Assembly (NCBI GenBank): GCA_046154545.1
Contig: JBJXGC010000071.1
Span: 1-15,636, forward strand
Source of the DNA: JBJXGC01 sp046154545
GTDB lineage: Bacteria; Chloroflexota; Dehalococcoidia; Tepidiformales; Tepidiformaceae
Direction: 5' to 3'
DNA: 15,636 nt
The position numbers were made by a program, and so were the translations under genes. The notes beneath the pieces are model-generated. The model was given only the letters and a program-made list of their open reading frames with translations. It was not told where the DNA came from and did not search any database. Positions 7,465 to 15,067 of the stretch are shown here, piece by piece; the first letter of the stretch is position 1, and every line of letters starts with the position of its first letter.

Positions 7465-8040
7465 GTGCTTCGTAGAACCGCCGTTGCCGCATTCGCCCTT
7501 GCCGCGGTGCTGGCCGTGGCCTGCGAAAAGCCCGACCCCTCATTCCAGACGTCACCCTCGGCCAAGGCGCTCGTGGGCACGAGCACCGGCAACGTCGCCT
7601 ACGGACCGGCGGACTCGCCGCCACCGCAGATCGCGGACCCCGAGGGATGGCAGGTGCGGTTCGAACTGGCGCTCTTCGACCACGTGGAGAACGGCACGCA
7701 ATCGCTCCGGGTGGTGCTCCAGGCGAAGACGAAGAAGGGCGCGGGGATGGAGGTCTGGCTGGCGAACGAGCAGGGGACGGTGGCCCGCTGGAGCGGGGGC
7801 TCCACGGACATCTATGACGGGGTCGTTTGTTTTCAGATGAAGCTGCGGGAGGCGGGCGAGTCGCTCAGCCTGCCGCCCGGGGAGTACACCGCAACGCTCG
7901 TCTTTCGCGACGTCGAGCGGGGGCCGATCGTCGTGAACCAGCAGCCGGTCAGGGGAACGGTCCCAAAGCTGACGGGCTCCGCGCCAGCGGAACGGTCGCC
8001 CGTGTTCCGCGACCTCCTGGGCTGCCCCCGCGGCACCTGA
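7465..8040 (+). CDS. Predicted lipoprotein with a BsuPI-like (proteinase-inhibitor-like) domain
   Basis: The 191-residue protein starts with GTG and a short export signal: RR at 3-4, a hydrophobic core at 6-18, then AVAC with Cys20 as the likely lipid-modified residue. The -3 residue is Ala where Leu is commoner, so the lipobox is acceptable but not ideal. The mature part resembles the BsuPI fold: a beta strand pair with NGTQSLRVVLQ, then MEVWLANEQGTVARWSGG, then GESLSLPPGEYTATLVFRD near the end. The run 'VW ... G.vvaRWS.G ... L.PGeY.a' is the part I recognise. The Bacillus founder of this family inhibits an intracellular proteinase, but most members have no proven activity. It sits 65 bp after the HEAT gene on the same strand. 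The start has only a weak ribosome site, so it could be co-transcribed or separate. Confidence 0.72.
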   Translation: MLRRTAVAAFALAAVLAVACEKPDPSFQTSPSAKALVGTSTGNVAYGPADSPPPQIADPEGWQVRFELALFDHVENGTQSLRVVLQAKTKKGAGMEVWLANEQGTVARWSGGSTDIYDGVVCFQMKLREAGESLSLPPGEYTATLVFRDVERGPIVVNQQPVRGTVPKLTGSAPAERSPVFRDLLGCPRGT

Positions 8041-8096
8041 CCCCAGGGGTCCCCGCGGCAACAACCTCCGGCGGCTCCAGGCCCACCGGACGTCAG

Positions 8097-8126
8097 TCGT
8101 CACATCGTCCGCAGGTGCGCTACGCT
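8097..8126 (+). promoter_or_regulatory. Weak candidate promoter for the flavoprotein gene
   Basis: TCGTCA (8097-8102) and TACGCT (8121-8126) are 18 bases apart, 36 bases upstream of the ATG at 8162. The match to consensus is poor, and the main support is position in a 121-bp gap after the lipoprotein gene. The rest of that gap holds no recognisable feature beyond the ribosome site GGAGGA at 8151-8156. Confidence 0.25.
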
Positions 8127-8161
8127 GTCCCTCATCCCTCATCCCCGTCCGGAGGACTCCG

Positions 8162-8704
8162 ATGGCAGACTACTACGACCACATCGACGACGAACGGCGT
8201 GCCTTTATCGAACGCCAGCACATCTTCTTCGTTGCGACTGCCCCTTCGAACCCGGAGGACGGCTTCCCGAACCTCTCGCCGAAGGGCCGCACGCTCGTCC
8301 GCGTCCTCGAACCGAACCTCGTCGGTTGGCTGGACTACCCGGGGAGCGGCAACGAGACGGCGAAGCACACGGCCGAGAACGGGCGCATCACCCTCATGTT
8401 TTGCAGCTTCGAGGCGACGGCGGGCATCGTCCGGGTGTACGGGCGGGGCCGGGCCGTCGATCTGGATGACCCGCTCCTGAAGCGCTACCGGACGGCCTTC
8501 CTTGACGACGCCCACCCGTACGTGCGCCAGGCATTCTTCGTGGATGTGGAAACGCTGCAGACGTCCTGTGGATACGCGGTGCCGCGTTACGAGTTCCGAA
8601 GCGACCGGGACACGCTGGATAAGTACTGCGAACGCAAGCTCCAGGGACATGCGATGGTCGATGGGCTGCCCGTGCCTGGGCCGCTCGTCCCGATCGGTTC
8701 CTAG
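8162..8704 (+). CDS. Pyridoxamine-5'-phosphate-oxidase-family flavoprotein
   Basis: The 180-residue protein matches the small split-barrel FMN-binding family. Its pattern is FVATAPSNPEDGFPNLSPKG (23-42), then GWLDYPGSGNETAKHTAENG (55-74), ITLMFCSFE (76-84) and RVYGRGRAVD (91-100). The 'SPKG ... GSGNETa.H...ngRitlmf' signature is typical of a subgroup of general stress or redox PPOX proteins, not of the PdxH enzyme of vitamin B6 synthesis. It probably binds FMN or F420 as a cytoplasmic homodimer; the substrate cannot be told. GGAGGA (8151-8156) lies five bases before the ATG. Its stop codon overlaps that of the convergent surface-protein gene. Confidence 0.9.
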   Translation: MADYYDHIDDERRAFIERQHIFFVATAPSNPEDGFPNLSPKGRTLVRVLEPNLVGWLDYPGSGNETAKHTAENGRITLMFCSFEATAGIVRVYGRGRAVDLDDPLLKRYRTAFLDDAHPYVRQAFFVDVETLQTSCGYAVPRYEFRSDRDTLDKYCERKLQGHAMVDGLPVPGPLVPIGS

Positions 8705-9504
8705 CCGAGCCCTGGCCCGTCTTCGCCGTCGTGTTGACGGCGGCGGGAGGCCAAGATGCCCAGGCCGCCACCGGCGGCCGCGAGGACGCCGAGCACAATG
8801 ACAACGCCGGCCCAGATGGGGAAGCCGCCGCCACCGCCGCTGTCGTCGTTTAAGGATGCCCCGCCCTGCGTGCTGACGGCCGTCCGGCCAAGTGCGGGCG
8901 TATGGGTCGGGTCGCCGGGTGCGGCGGTCGCGGCCGGCGTGCCGCTCGCCGCCGAGCCGGCGGGAGCGGCCGTGCTGGAGGCACCGGGGACGGGTGTGCC
9001 TGCCCCACGCGTCGGGGCGGGCGTCGGTGTCCGGGTGGGGGCCGGGGTAAACGTGGGGATGGCGGCTGGTGTGGCGTTGCCAAAGGTGATGTCGAGCCGC
9101 TGCGGGCCCTGCTCCCACTTGATGGTTTGGGTCGCGAAGCGGTCGCCGACCTTGACGCGGACATCAGCGCCGGTTGTCCCACAGCCGGCCGTCTGCTCAC
9201 GAGCGACGACGTCGGCGGCGTAGACGGTGACGCGGGCGTTGCCTTCGCCGACGAACTCCGTCTTGCCCCTGCCACAGAGCACGTCCCCGACGTAGGTCTC
9301 CACGGCGAGGTTCGCCTCCACCGTGCCGCCGGAGTCGGTGATGGAGCCGAAGAGCGTCATCGGCGGACCGAACCCCTGTGCGGCGGCGGTCGGCGCCTGA
9401 GCCGCGAACAAGGCGCCGAACGCGGCTGCGGCTGTCACCAGGACGAGAACGCGCAGGGGAACTGACCTTCGCAAATGGGACCGACCTGGAGTGGATTTGG
9501 GCAC
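8701..9504 (-). CDS. Secreted, C-terminally membrane-anchored surface protein with a two-cysteine beta domain and Thr/Pro linker
   Basis: The 267-residue protein has a signal peptide (basic start, hydrophobic core about 17-36, cleavage near AAAQG at about 40-44). It continues with a beta-sandwich-like domain (about 47-142, Cys77 and Cys108 likely paired), a low-complexity Thr/Pro/Ala/Gly linker (about 144-225, including TPAPTRTPTPAPTR), a membrane helix (about 228-252) and a short basic cytoplasmic tail beginning RRRQH. This is the layout of a stalked surface protein. The domain (VETYVGDVLCGRGKT ... GCGTTGADVRVKVGD ... WEQGPQRLDITF) looks like one I know from many secreted Chloroflexota proteins, with no established function. 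It starts with GTG 30 bases after the stop of the large secreted protein, so the two are probably co-transcribed. A GGGG at 9516-9519 is the nearest weak ribosome site. Confidence 0.85.
   Translation of the reverse strand: MPKSTPGRSHLRRSVPLRVLVLVTAAAAFGALFAAQAPTAAAQGFGPPMTLFGSITDSGGTVEANLAVETYVGDVLCGRGKTEFVGEGNARVTVYAADVVAREQTAGCGTTGADVRVKVGDRFATQTIKWEQGPQRLDITFGNATPAAIPTFTPAPTRTPTPAPTRGAGTPVPGASSTAAPAGSAASGTPAATAAPGDPTHTPALGRTAVSTQGGASLNDDSGGGGGFPIWAGVVIVLGVLAAAGGGLGILASRRRQHDGEDGPGLG
8724..8742. terminator. GC-rich hairpin at the convergent gene ends, possible terminator
   Basis: CGCCGTC (8724-8730) and GACGGCG (8736-8742) can pair as a seven-base-pair stem with loop GTGTT. The hairpin begins 20 bases after the flavoprotein stop codon and lies inside the 3' end of the opposite gene. 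No T-run follows on the plus strand, so it is not a textbook intrinsic terminator. A second hairpin, GGCCGCC-ACC-GGCGGCC (8763-8779), lies just beyond it but is explained by Ala/Gly codons of the opposite gene. Confidence 0.3.
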
Positions 9505-9534
9505 TTTTGAGGGTACCCCAGCACCTTCTAGGCG

Positions 9535-12500
9535 CTACTGTTTGGGCACCGTGAGCGTAAACGACTCTTTCGTCTGCACCCAGTAGGTCTTGCCAGCTTC
9601 GAACTTGTCGAGGGTGTTGACGAAATCCGGTGCGCCGGCGACGAACCGCAGCCACTCACCTGTCTCGGGGTTCCAGGAATAGACGGCCTCCAGCTTGCCG
9701 AGGTTGTCACCAATGGCGCGCGCGACGCTGATAGAGCCGTTGGCCGTCCCGATGGAGATGAGGTTCCAGCCCGGGGAGAGCACCAGTTTGGACTCAGCGC
9801 CATAAGGCACGGTTACCGAGACCTGGATGATCCCCTCACCATCCGGCGTGAACTGGGGCAGCGGTGGGTTGAGGATCGGCCGGCTCGCGTCGCAGAAGGC
9901 GATGCTTATCGTGGTTTCTTCCCAGACGAGTGCCGCGTAGTCGGCGCCAACGTTGCCGAAAACGATGGACGAGCTGTTGATCCATGGCTCGACGCCCGGG
10001 TTGCCGAGGAAGGTTTTGCTTTCGCCAGGCTGGAGGTACCCGTATAGCCCGAGGTGTTCTTCGGGGTTTAGGACGCTGGAGGGGTTGGAGCTGCGCATCG
10101 CGAAGCCGGCGAGCGAAACGGGATTCGTCCCCATGTTCTTCACCGTCACGGGACCATCACCGCCACAGACGAGCCCGGTGATTCTGACGTTCCCGGGGAC
10201 AGGGGAGGGTGGGGCGGCGAAGGTCACGAAGACGTCGGTGGGGCTAAGGAGGCTGTTGCTTATCTTGATCCAGGCCTGGCACTCGTCGTTTTCGACCACT
10301 GTCCGCACGAGGGTCGCGTTCATGGCCGCCCCGAGGTCGTTCTCTGTATCGAAGCTGGTCGCGACAGCGAACTTCTTCGTATCGGAGTTGATGGTCGAGG
10401 GACGGTCGTTCGCGGCGACGATAATGCCGCCACCGCCGTCAATCTTGAAGTCGACGATCACGCCGAGGGTGTTGTTGAAGCTGATGGCGTTACAGAATCC
10501 GTCGCGGTCTTTGAGGTGGGCCACGACGTACTTCTCGAGGGGGTCGGCCCCGTCTTCCCAGGTGACCGTCTTGTAGCCCTCCCAGGTGAAGGCGGTGGAG
10601 ACGGTGTTGGAAGTGGCGGGCAGCCACTTGCCGCGGTTGCGCGCCTCAGGGTACTCAGCGAGCGCGAAGTACCGTCCCCGGCCGGCGATGTCGCCGGGCT
10701 TACAGTGCGGGTTGCCGGTAGGCACGTTCACGGCGCAGCCCTCATAGCTGAGGTTGTGGTCGCCGAAGACGTCCACACTGAAGAAGCCGTCGAAGCTGTT
10801 GGCCGTCGTCATGATCCGCGGTCGTGAGTCCGAGCCGAGGATGCTCGGGACTTTGCTGTCGGGATGCAGGTTAAAGACGTCTTCGAAGGTGAAGTCGATG
10901 AGGTCGTCAGGGAGGAAGTTCCCGGCGACGCCGTCGCTCACCTTGGTCTGATACTTGTTCACCCGGCCTTCGTTCTCCATGAAGAAGGTGAGGCGGGCCG
11001 GGGGTATGTCGGCGGTGGTGGTCCAGGCGGGACGGAAGTCGTCCGGGCCCTTGAGTTTCCCCCAGTCGTCCGGCAGTACCCAGCGGTCCTTGGGCAGGGC
11101 GATGCCGTTCTTCACTTCGGCGGGCCGCCCGGAGAGGTTCGTCCCGGGGAACCAGCCACGGACGTCGCCGTCGAGGTCGCCGCGCTGGGAGACGGTGAGC
11201 GTGGACGGGACGGTGAGCTGGACGTCTTCAAAGGCGATGAAGAAGATCGGGATCACGACTTTGCTGAAGGGCACGCCTTCCACGGTGATCACGATATCGA
11301 CCTCGCCCGGGTCCTCGCTTTCGTAGAAGAGTTCGACTTCACAGGTGTCCGGATCCGGATGGGTCACCACGAAGTCCGAACCCGCGTCGGTGGCGAACCC
11401 GGAGAAGGTGCCCGGTTGCCCCTTCGATCGCCGGTAGGTGATGGTGAAATCCTCGCATGGGGTCTGTTGGGTGGGGTTGATGATGTAGGGGAAGGTGAGC
11501 GGCACCGTTGTCCCGAGCCAGGCGACCGTTGGGGAGAACTCCGGCGGCCGGAACGAAAGGACGATGTCGAGCGTCTCCAGCGAGATCTTCTGGGGGGTGG
11601 AGACGGCGTCGGGGTACTTCGCCGTGATCTCGATGCGGATGGTCGTGCCTGGCCGGCAGAAGCCGTCGCCGTCGATATCGACGGTGAAGGGGTAGCGGCC
11701 CTGGATGGTGGTCGCGGTAAGCGTCTTCCGGGTGATGTCCGGCGCCGTGTTTTGGAGCCGGAAGTAGCCGCAAGCCGAGGTGATCTTGAGCGTCAGGGGT
11801 ACGCCGTCGATCGGTTCGCCGGTCGCGCCGTTGGGCGCGGGCCGGCTGCCCAGGACCCACTCCGTGAACGAGATGCCCTGGCCCACCTGGAAGCCACCGG
11901 TCGAAATATCGAACCCCATCCCAACGTTGATGGTCGTGTTTGTGACGAGGTTCGTGGTGAAGTCGCCGCCCCGGCTGATGACCGTGCGGTCGATGGTGTT
12001 CCAGGGCTTGATCAACGGGGCGTTGCGCTTCGCGGGGTCAGGGTCGTTGCTGCTGAAGGTTACGGTGTCGAGCCTCGGGTTCGGTCCACCGATGTTGGTT
12101 GGGTTCGTGTTGGAAGTGCTCACCCGGGCGGTGATGGTCTGGAGCCCCGGCCTCACCGACGTCCAGCCGAAGCAGAGCGTGCCATCGACTACGCCCTGTG
12201 GGTCACCATTCGCGGCCTTATGGAACACGAAGACGCCGCTCGCGGTGGCGCCGTTGGAGCTCTGGAAGTTGATGTCGGTTGGCAACATCGTGTCGGCCGC
12301 CACGGACGGGATGACGCAGGCCGTATGGGTCGAGCCGATGACGCTGGGCGTCGATAGCTGTTCCTTCAAGATCTGGCCACCGGCCGGCGTCCCGTCGTTC
12401 GGCGAGATGTGGCGCAGCTCAGGCCGGTCGGCGCCGGTGATGGTGATGATGTCGGTCCCCACTTCGCTGATCGGGGTGTCATCGGCGACGGTTACGAGGG

Positions 12501-13248
12501 TATACATCGCGTAGAAGTCGAGGGTGACGTCGATCCCCACAGTCGCCTGGTCAGCGGTGATGTTGAGACACCATTCGTTGCCCTGACGGAGCTGGCCAAT
12601 CTTGCGGACGTTGGCCGGGGGGACCGTGAGCGGGTTCAGGGTCCAGTCAGCGAGGGCGACGATATCGAGCGGCGCTGGGAGCGCGGGCGGTGTGTTCGAG
12701 GTTTCGCCGGTGAGGAAGGTGGGGTCCCACCCCTCTGTGCAGGCCTGGGCGGCCCCCCCGATCACGCCGGGGGTACCCTTCAGGACGACGGTCACCACCC
12801 GGATGTTGAGGGCGATGGTGGTGGTCGTGGCCGCATCCTGATAGGTCCAACGGACGACCATGTCGGGACGGGGCATGGTGAGCAGCCGGTCGGCCGTCAC
12901 CACGACGCAGTACGTGTCGTCGGCCGTCGTGGCCGAACCGTTGTCGAAGAAGTCGGTTGAGACGATCACGCCGTTGGAGACGGAGAAGCCGTTGTTCGTG
13001 CCCGCGGCGGGATGGCCATCGAACTGGAGCCCGACGCAATAGCCGTTCTTCAGGATCTCGGCTTCGGCAGGGCCCGTGTGGGTGGGGATGCCGGAGTACA
13101 CCTTGTCCGGGGTGGTCTGGGTGAACGCCTCCGTGGCCTGGGCCACGGCCACTCCACCGGGCACGGCAAGCCTGCCACCACTAATACCAACCGCAACCAC
13201 GATGAGCAGGAGTCCGAGCCAGGCGAGTCGCCATCCGGAGTGCGCCAT
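9535..13248 (-). CDS. Large secreted multi-domain protein with Ig-like, lamin-tail-like and C-terminal surface domains
   Basis: The frame opens at 13380, but the start is set at the ATG at 13248. It begins a good signal peptide (MAHSGWRLAW then a hydrophobic stretch to about 21, probable cleavage near VAVAQA at about 36) and has GGGGGA (13256-13261) seven bases upstream. That gives 1237 residues. The N-terminal third contains several beta-rich Ig-like segments with paired cysteines, two of which begin with a similar ILK...C pattern. The middle is mixed beta sheet without a motif I can name. Residues about 1025-1121 resemble a lamin-tail domain (VTVKNMGTNPVSLAGFAMRS ... LQPGESKTF). Residues 1157-1237 are a domain frequent at the ends of Chloroflexota surface proteins (LSPGWNLISIG ... 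VYSWNPETGEW ... LDKFEAGKTYWVQT). There is no C-terminal anchor; the downstream anchored protein may hold it at the surface. An adhesin, a coat protein or a binding protein are all possible; no catalytic motif was seen. Confidence 0.85.
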   Translation of the reverse strand: MAHSGWRLAWLGLLLIVVAVGISGGRLAVPGGVAVAQATEAFTQTTPDKVYSGIPTHTGPAEAEILKNGYCVGLQFDGHPAAGTNNGFSVSNGVIVSTDFFDNGSATTADDTYCVVVTADRLLTMPRPDMVVRWTYQDAATTTTIALNIRVVTVVLKGTPGVIGGAAQACTEGWDPTFLTGETSNTPPALPAPLDIVALADWTLNPLTVPPANVRKIGQLRQGNEWCLNITADQATVGIDVTLDFYAMYTLVTVADDTPISEVGTDIITITGADRPELRHISPNDGTPAGGQILKEQLSTPSVIGSTHTACVIPSVAADTMLPTDINFQSSNGATASGVFVFHKAANGDPQGVVDGTLCFGWTSVRPGLQTITARVSTSNTNPTNIGGPNPRLDTVTFSSNDPDPAKRNAPLIKPWNTIDRTVISRGGDFTTNLVTNTTINVGMGFDISTGGFQVGQGISFTEWVLGSRPAPNGATGEPIDGVPLTLKITSACGYFRLQNTAPDITRKTLTATTIQGRYPFTVDIDGDGFCRPGTTIRIEITAKYPDAVSTPQKISLETLDIVLSFRPPEFSPTVAWLGTTVPLTFPYIINPTQQTPCEDFTITYRRSKGQPGTFSGFATDAGSDFVVTHPDPDTCEVELFYESEDPGEVDIVITVEGVPFSKVVIPIFFIAFEDVQLTVPSTLTVSQRGDLDGDVRGWFPGTNLSGRPAEVKNGIALPKDRWVLPDDWGKLKGPDDFRPAWTTTADIPPARLTFFMENEGRVNKYQTKVSDGVAGNFLPDDLIDFTFEDVFNLHPDSKVPSILGSDSRPRIMTTANSFDGFFSVDVFGDHNLSYEGCAVNVPTGNPHCKPGDIAGRGRYFALAEYPEARNRGKWLPATSNTVSTAFTWEGYKTVTWEDGADPLEKYVVAHLKDRDGFCNAISFNNTLGVIVDFKIDGGGGIIVAANDRPSTINSDTKKFAVATSFDTENDLGAAMNATLVRTVVENDECQAWIKISNSLLSPTDVFVTFAAPPSPVPGNVRITGLVCGGDGPVTVKNMGTNPVSLAGFAMRSSNPSSVLNPEEHLGLYGYLQPGESKTFLGNPGVEPWINSSSIVFGNVGADYAALVWEETTISIAFCDASRPILNPPLPQFTPDGEGIIQVSVTVPYGAESKLVLSPGWNLISIGTANGSISVARAIGDNLGKLEAVYSWNPETGEWLRFVAGAPDFVNTLDKFEAGKTYWVQTKESFTLTVPKQ

Positions 13249-13371
13249 ACAGTAGTCCCCCAAGGACCCGTGACGTACCCCGCCGGACGCTTGTCCGTCT
13301 ACCTTTTCCCGGGCAAACCGCCACCCGGATCGGACGCGACTCGACACGCGCACCGATAGGTATCTCTCGCA

Positions 13372-13400
13372 GTTATTCACTACGGCGGGCCCTGAGTCAA
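13372..13400 (-). promoter_or_regulatory. Predicted promoter for the two minus-strand surface genes
   Basis: On the minus strand, TTGACT (13400-13395, five of six) and AATAAC (13377-13372, four of six) are 17 bases apart. The start of transcription would fall near 13365, leaving a leader of about 117 bases before the ATG at 13248. The -10 is imperfect. An alternative -10 in the ATACCTAT stretch closer to the gene lacks a good -35. Confidence 0.4.
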
Positions 13401-13476
13401 GCCGGGGCCGTCAGAAGGAGAACGGCAGAGGGGAGGAAATGGTTAAATCTCCCGAGCGGGATCAGGGAGAACCCTC

Positions 13477-13497
13477 ATGGTTGCGGCAGCGTTATGA
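13477..13497 (+). other. Possible six-codon leader ORF (MVAAAL) upstream of leuC
   Basis: The ORF ATG GTT GCG GCA GCG TTA TGA is preceded by AGGGAG (13464-13469) with a seven-base spacer, a good ribosome site. It encodes Val, three Ala and one Leu read by TTA, which should be a rare codon in DNA this GC-rich. It lies about 100 bases before leuC in another frame, and a palindrome follows its stop directly. Leader peptides of branched-chain amino acid operons usually have several control codons, so one Leu codon is thin evidence. Confidence 0.25.
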
Positions 13498-13600
13498 CGG
13501 CCCGGGCCGGCACTCGCAGCCCGCTGAGGCGTCCAGCCTGCGCCGAAACGGGCGTTCGGCTAAGCTCATCGCACCACACCCTGGCCGCCTGGAGCCGAGC

Positions 13601-15007
13601 ATGACCGCGTCTCGCACCACCTCCCAGAAGATCTGGGACAACCACCTCGTCCGGAGGGCCGAAGGGAAGCCCGACCTCCTGTACATCGACCTCCACCTCG
13701 TGCACGAGGTGACCTCGCCCCAGGCCTTCGAGAGTCTCCGGATGGCCGGCCGCCGGGTCCGCCGGCCGGACCTGACGCTGCTCACGGTCGATCACAACGT
13801 GCCGACGATCGACCGCGACAAGCCCTGGACCGACCCGCTCTCCGTCCAGCAGGTGGAGACCCTGAAGCAGAACGCGGCCGACTTCGGACTGACCTATTAC
13901 GGCGTCGGGGACATCCGCCAGGGCATCGTCCACGTCATTGGGCCCGAACAGGGCTTCACGCAGCCCGGGATGACGATCGTCTGCGGTGACAGCCACACCT
14001 CAACCCACGGCGCGCTCGGTGCCCTGGCGTTTGGGATCGGGACGTCGGAAGTCGAGCATGTGCTCGCCACCCAGACGCTCACCCAGGCGACGCCGAAGAC
14101 GATGGCCGTGGAGGTCACGGGTGCGCTCGCGCCAGGGGTGACGGCCAAGGACGTCATCCTCGCGATCATCCGCAAGATCGGGGTGTCCGGGGGCGTGGGC
14201 CACGTTATCGAGTACCGCGGCGACGTCATCCGGGCGCTCTCGATGGAAGGACGGATGACCGTCTGCAACATGACCATCGAAGGTGGCGCCCGGGCCGGGC
14301 TGGTCGCCCCCGACGAGACAACCTTCGCCTATGTCGAAGGCAAGCCCAACGCGCCCAAGGGCGCCCGCTGGGAGGAGGCCCTCGACGCCTGGCGCCAGCT
14401 CCCGACCGACGACGGCGCAGTGTTCGACACGGTGGTCACGCTCGACGGCGGCGCGATTGAGCCCTGCGTCACCTGGGGCACGACCCCCGCCCAGAGCGTG
14501 CCCGTCACCGGCCGCATCCCCGACCCATCGGAGGCCGCGAGTCCTCAGGCTGCCGAGCTGGCCGAGCGCTCGCTCGCCTACATGGGCTTGAAGCCGGGGA
14601 CGGCGATCGAGGACATTAACCTCGACGTGGTCTTCCTCGGGTCCTGCACGAATTCACGGATCGAAGACCTGCGGGCCGCGGCCGAGGTCGTCCGCGGCAA
14701 GACCACCGCGAAGACGCTCCGGGCATTGGTCGTGCCCGGCTCCGGACTCGTGAAGCTCCAGGCCGAACAGGAGGGGCTGGACCGCGTGTTTATCGATGCC
14801 GGGTTCGAGTGGCGTGACGCGGGCTGCTCGATGTGCCTGGGGATGAACCCCGACATCCTCCTCCCCGGCGAACGTTGCGCGAGCACCTCCAACCGCAACT
14901 TTGAAGGGCGCCAGGGCCGGGGTGGCCGCACCCACCTGGTGAGCCCGCAGATGGCCGCGGCGGCCGCCATCGCCGGCCACTTCGTCGATATCCGCACCTG
15001 GAAGTGA
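13601..15007 (+). CDS. leuC: 3-isopropylmalate dehydratase large subunit
   Basis: LeuC and LeuD together isomerise 2-isopropylmalate to 3-isopropylmalate in cytoplasmic leucine synthesis, using a [4Fe-4S] cluster bound by the large subunit. From the ATG at 13601 the protein has 468 residues, the normal LeuC length, and opens with the expected SQKIWDNHLV. The three cluster cysteines are present: C349 in GSCTNSR, and C409 and C412 in GCSMCLGMNPD. Other family blocks are VDHNVPTIDR, IVCGDSHTSTHGALGALAFG, GTSEVEHVLATQTL and STSNRNFEGRQG. The frame extends back to an ATG at 13439, but those 54 residues are Arg/Ser/Pro-rich and foreign to the family. TGGAG (13590-13594) lies six bases before the chosen ATG. 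leuD follows after 60 bases. Confidence 0.97.
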   Translation: MTASRTTSQKIWDNHLVRRAEGKPDLLYIDLHLVHEVTSPQAFESLRMAGRRVRRPDLTLLTVDHNVPTIDRDKPWTDPLSVQQVETLKQNAADFGLTYYGVGDIRQGIVHVIGPEQGFTQPGMTIVCGDSHTSTHGALGALAFGIGTSEVEHVLATQTLTQATPKTMAVEVTGALAPGVTAKDVILAIIRKIGVSGGVGHVIEYRGDVIRALSMEGRMTVCNMTIEGGARAGLVAPDETTFAYVEGKPNAPKGARWEEALDAWRQLPTDDGAVFDTVVTLDGGAIEPCVTWGTTPAQSVPVTGRIPDPSEAASPQAAELAERSLAYMGLKPGTAIEDINLDVVFLGSCTNSRIEDLRAAAEVVRGKTTAKTLRALVVPGSGLVKLQAEQEGLDRVFIDAGFEWRDAGCSMCLGMNPDILLPGERCASTSNRNFEGRQGRGGRTHLVSPQMAAAAAIAGHFVDIRTWK

Positions 15008-15067
15008 CCCCCCGGGGCGGGAGGTTCGCGCACCGTCCCTAAAGCATTTCGTCATCGGAGAGTGACC

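Larger units (their letters stand above)
13249..13600. other. 352-bp divergent intergenic region between the surface operon and leuC
   Basis: This is the only long stretch without an assigned gene. From left to right it holds the leader of the minus-strand surface gene, the predicted minus-strand promoter (13372-13400), purine-rich runs (AAGGAG at 13415-13420, GGGGAGGAAA at 13430-13439), a possible six-codon ORF (13477-13497), a 12-base perfect palindrome CGGCCCGGGCCG (13498-13509) and a six-base-pair hairpin GCCGAA/TTCGGC (13542-13560). I found no tRNA, no T-box GGTGG-type motif and no convincing plus-strand promoter for leuC. The frame from an ATG at 13439 runs into leuC, but the added 54 residues do not look like LeuC. 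Confidence 0.6.

Noticed and set aside
8039..8051. GACCCC-A-GGGGTC at the end of the lipoprotein gene
   Set aside because: A one-base centre cannot form a hairpin loop; as a lone palindrome it is not informative.
8763..8779. GGCCGCC-ACC-GGCGGCC hairpin near the flavoprotein end
   Set aside because: It encodes the Ala/Gly-rich membrane helix of the opposite gene, which explains its composition; no T-run.
10864..12357. A 497-residue plus-strand frame inside the large secreted-protein gene
   Set aside because: The minus-strand frame has a signal peptide, paired cysteines and recognisable C-terminal domains; the plus-strand product is Gly/Arg/Asp-rich with no motif.
13249..13600. T-box riboswitch or tRNA in the leuC leader
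   Set aside because: No GGTGG-type antiterminator motif, no T-loop GTTCGAA-type sequence and no cloverleaf could be found.
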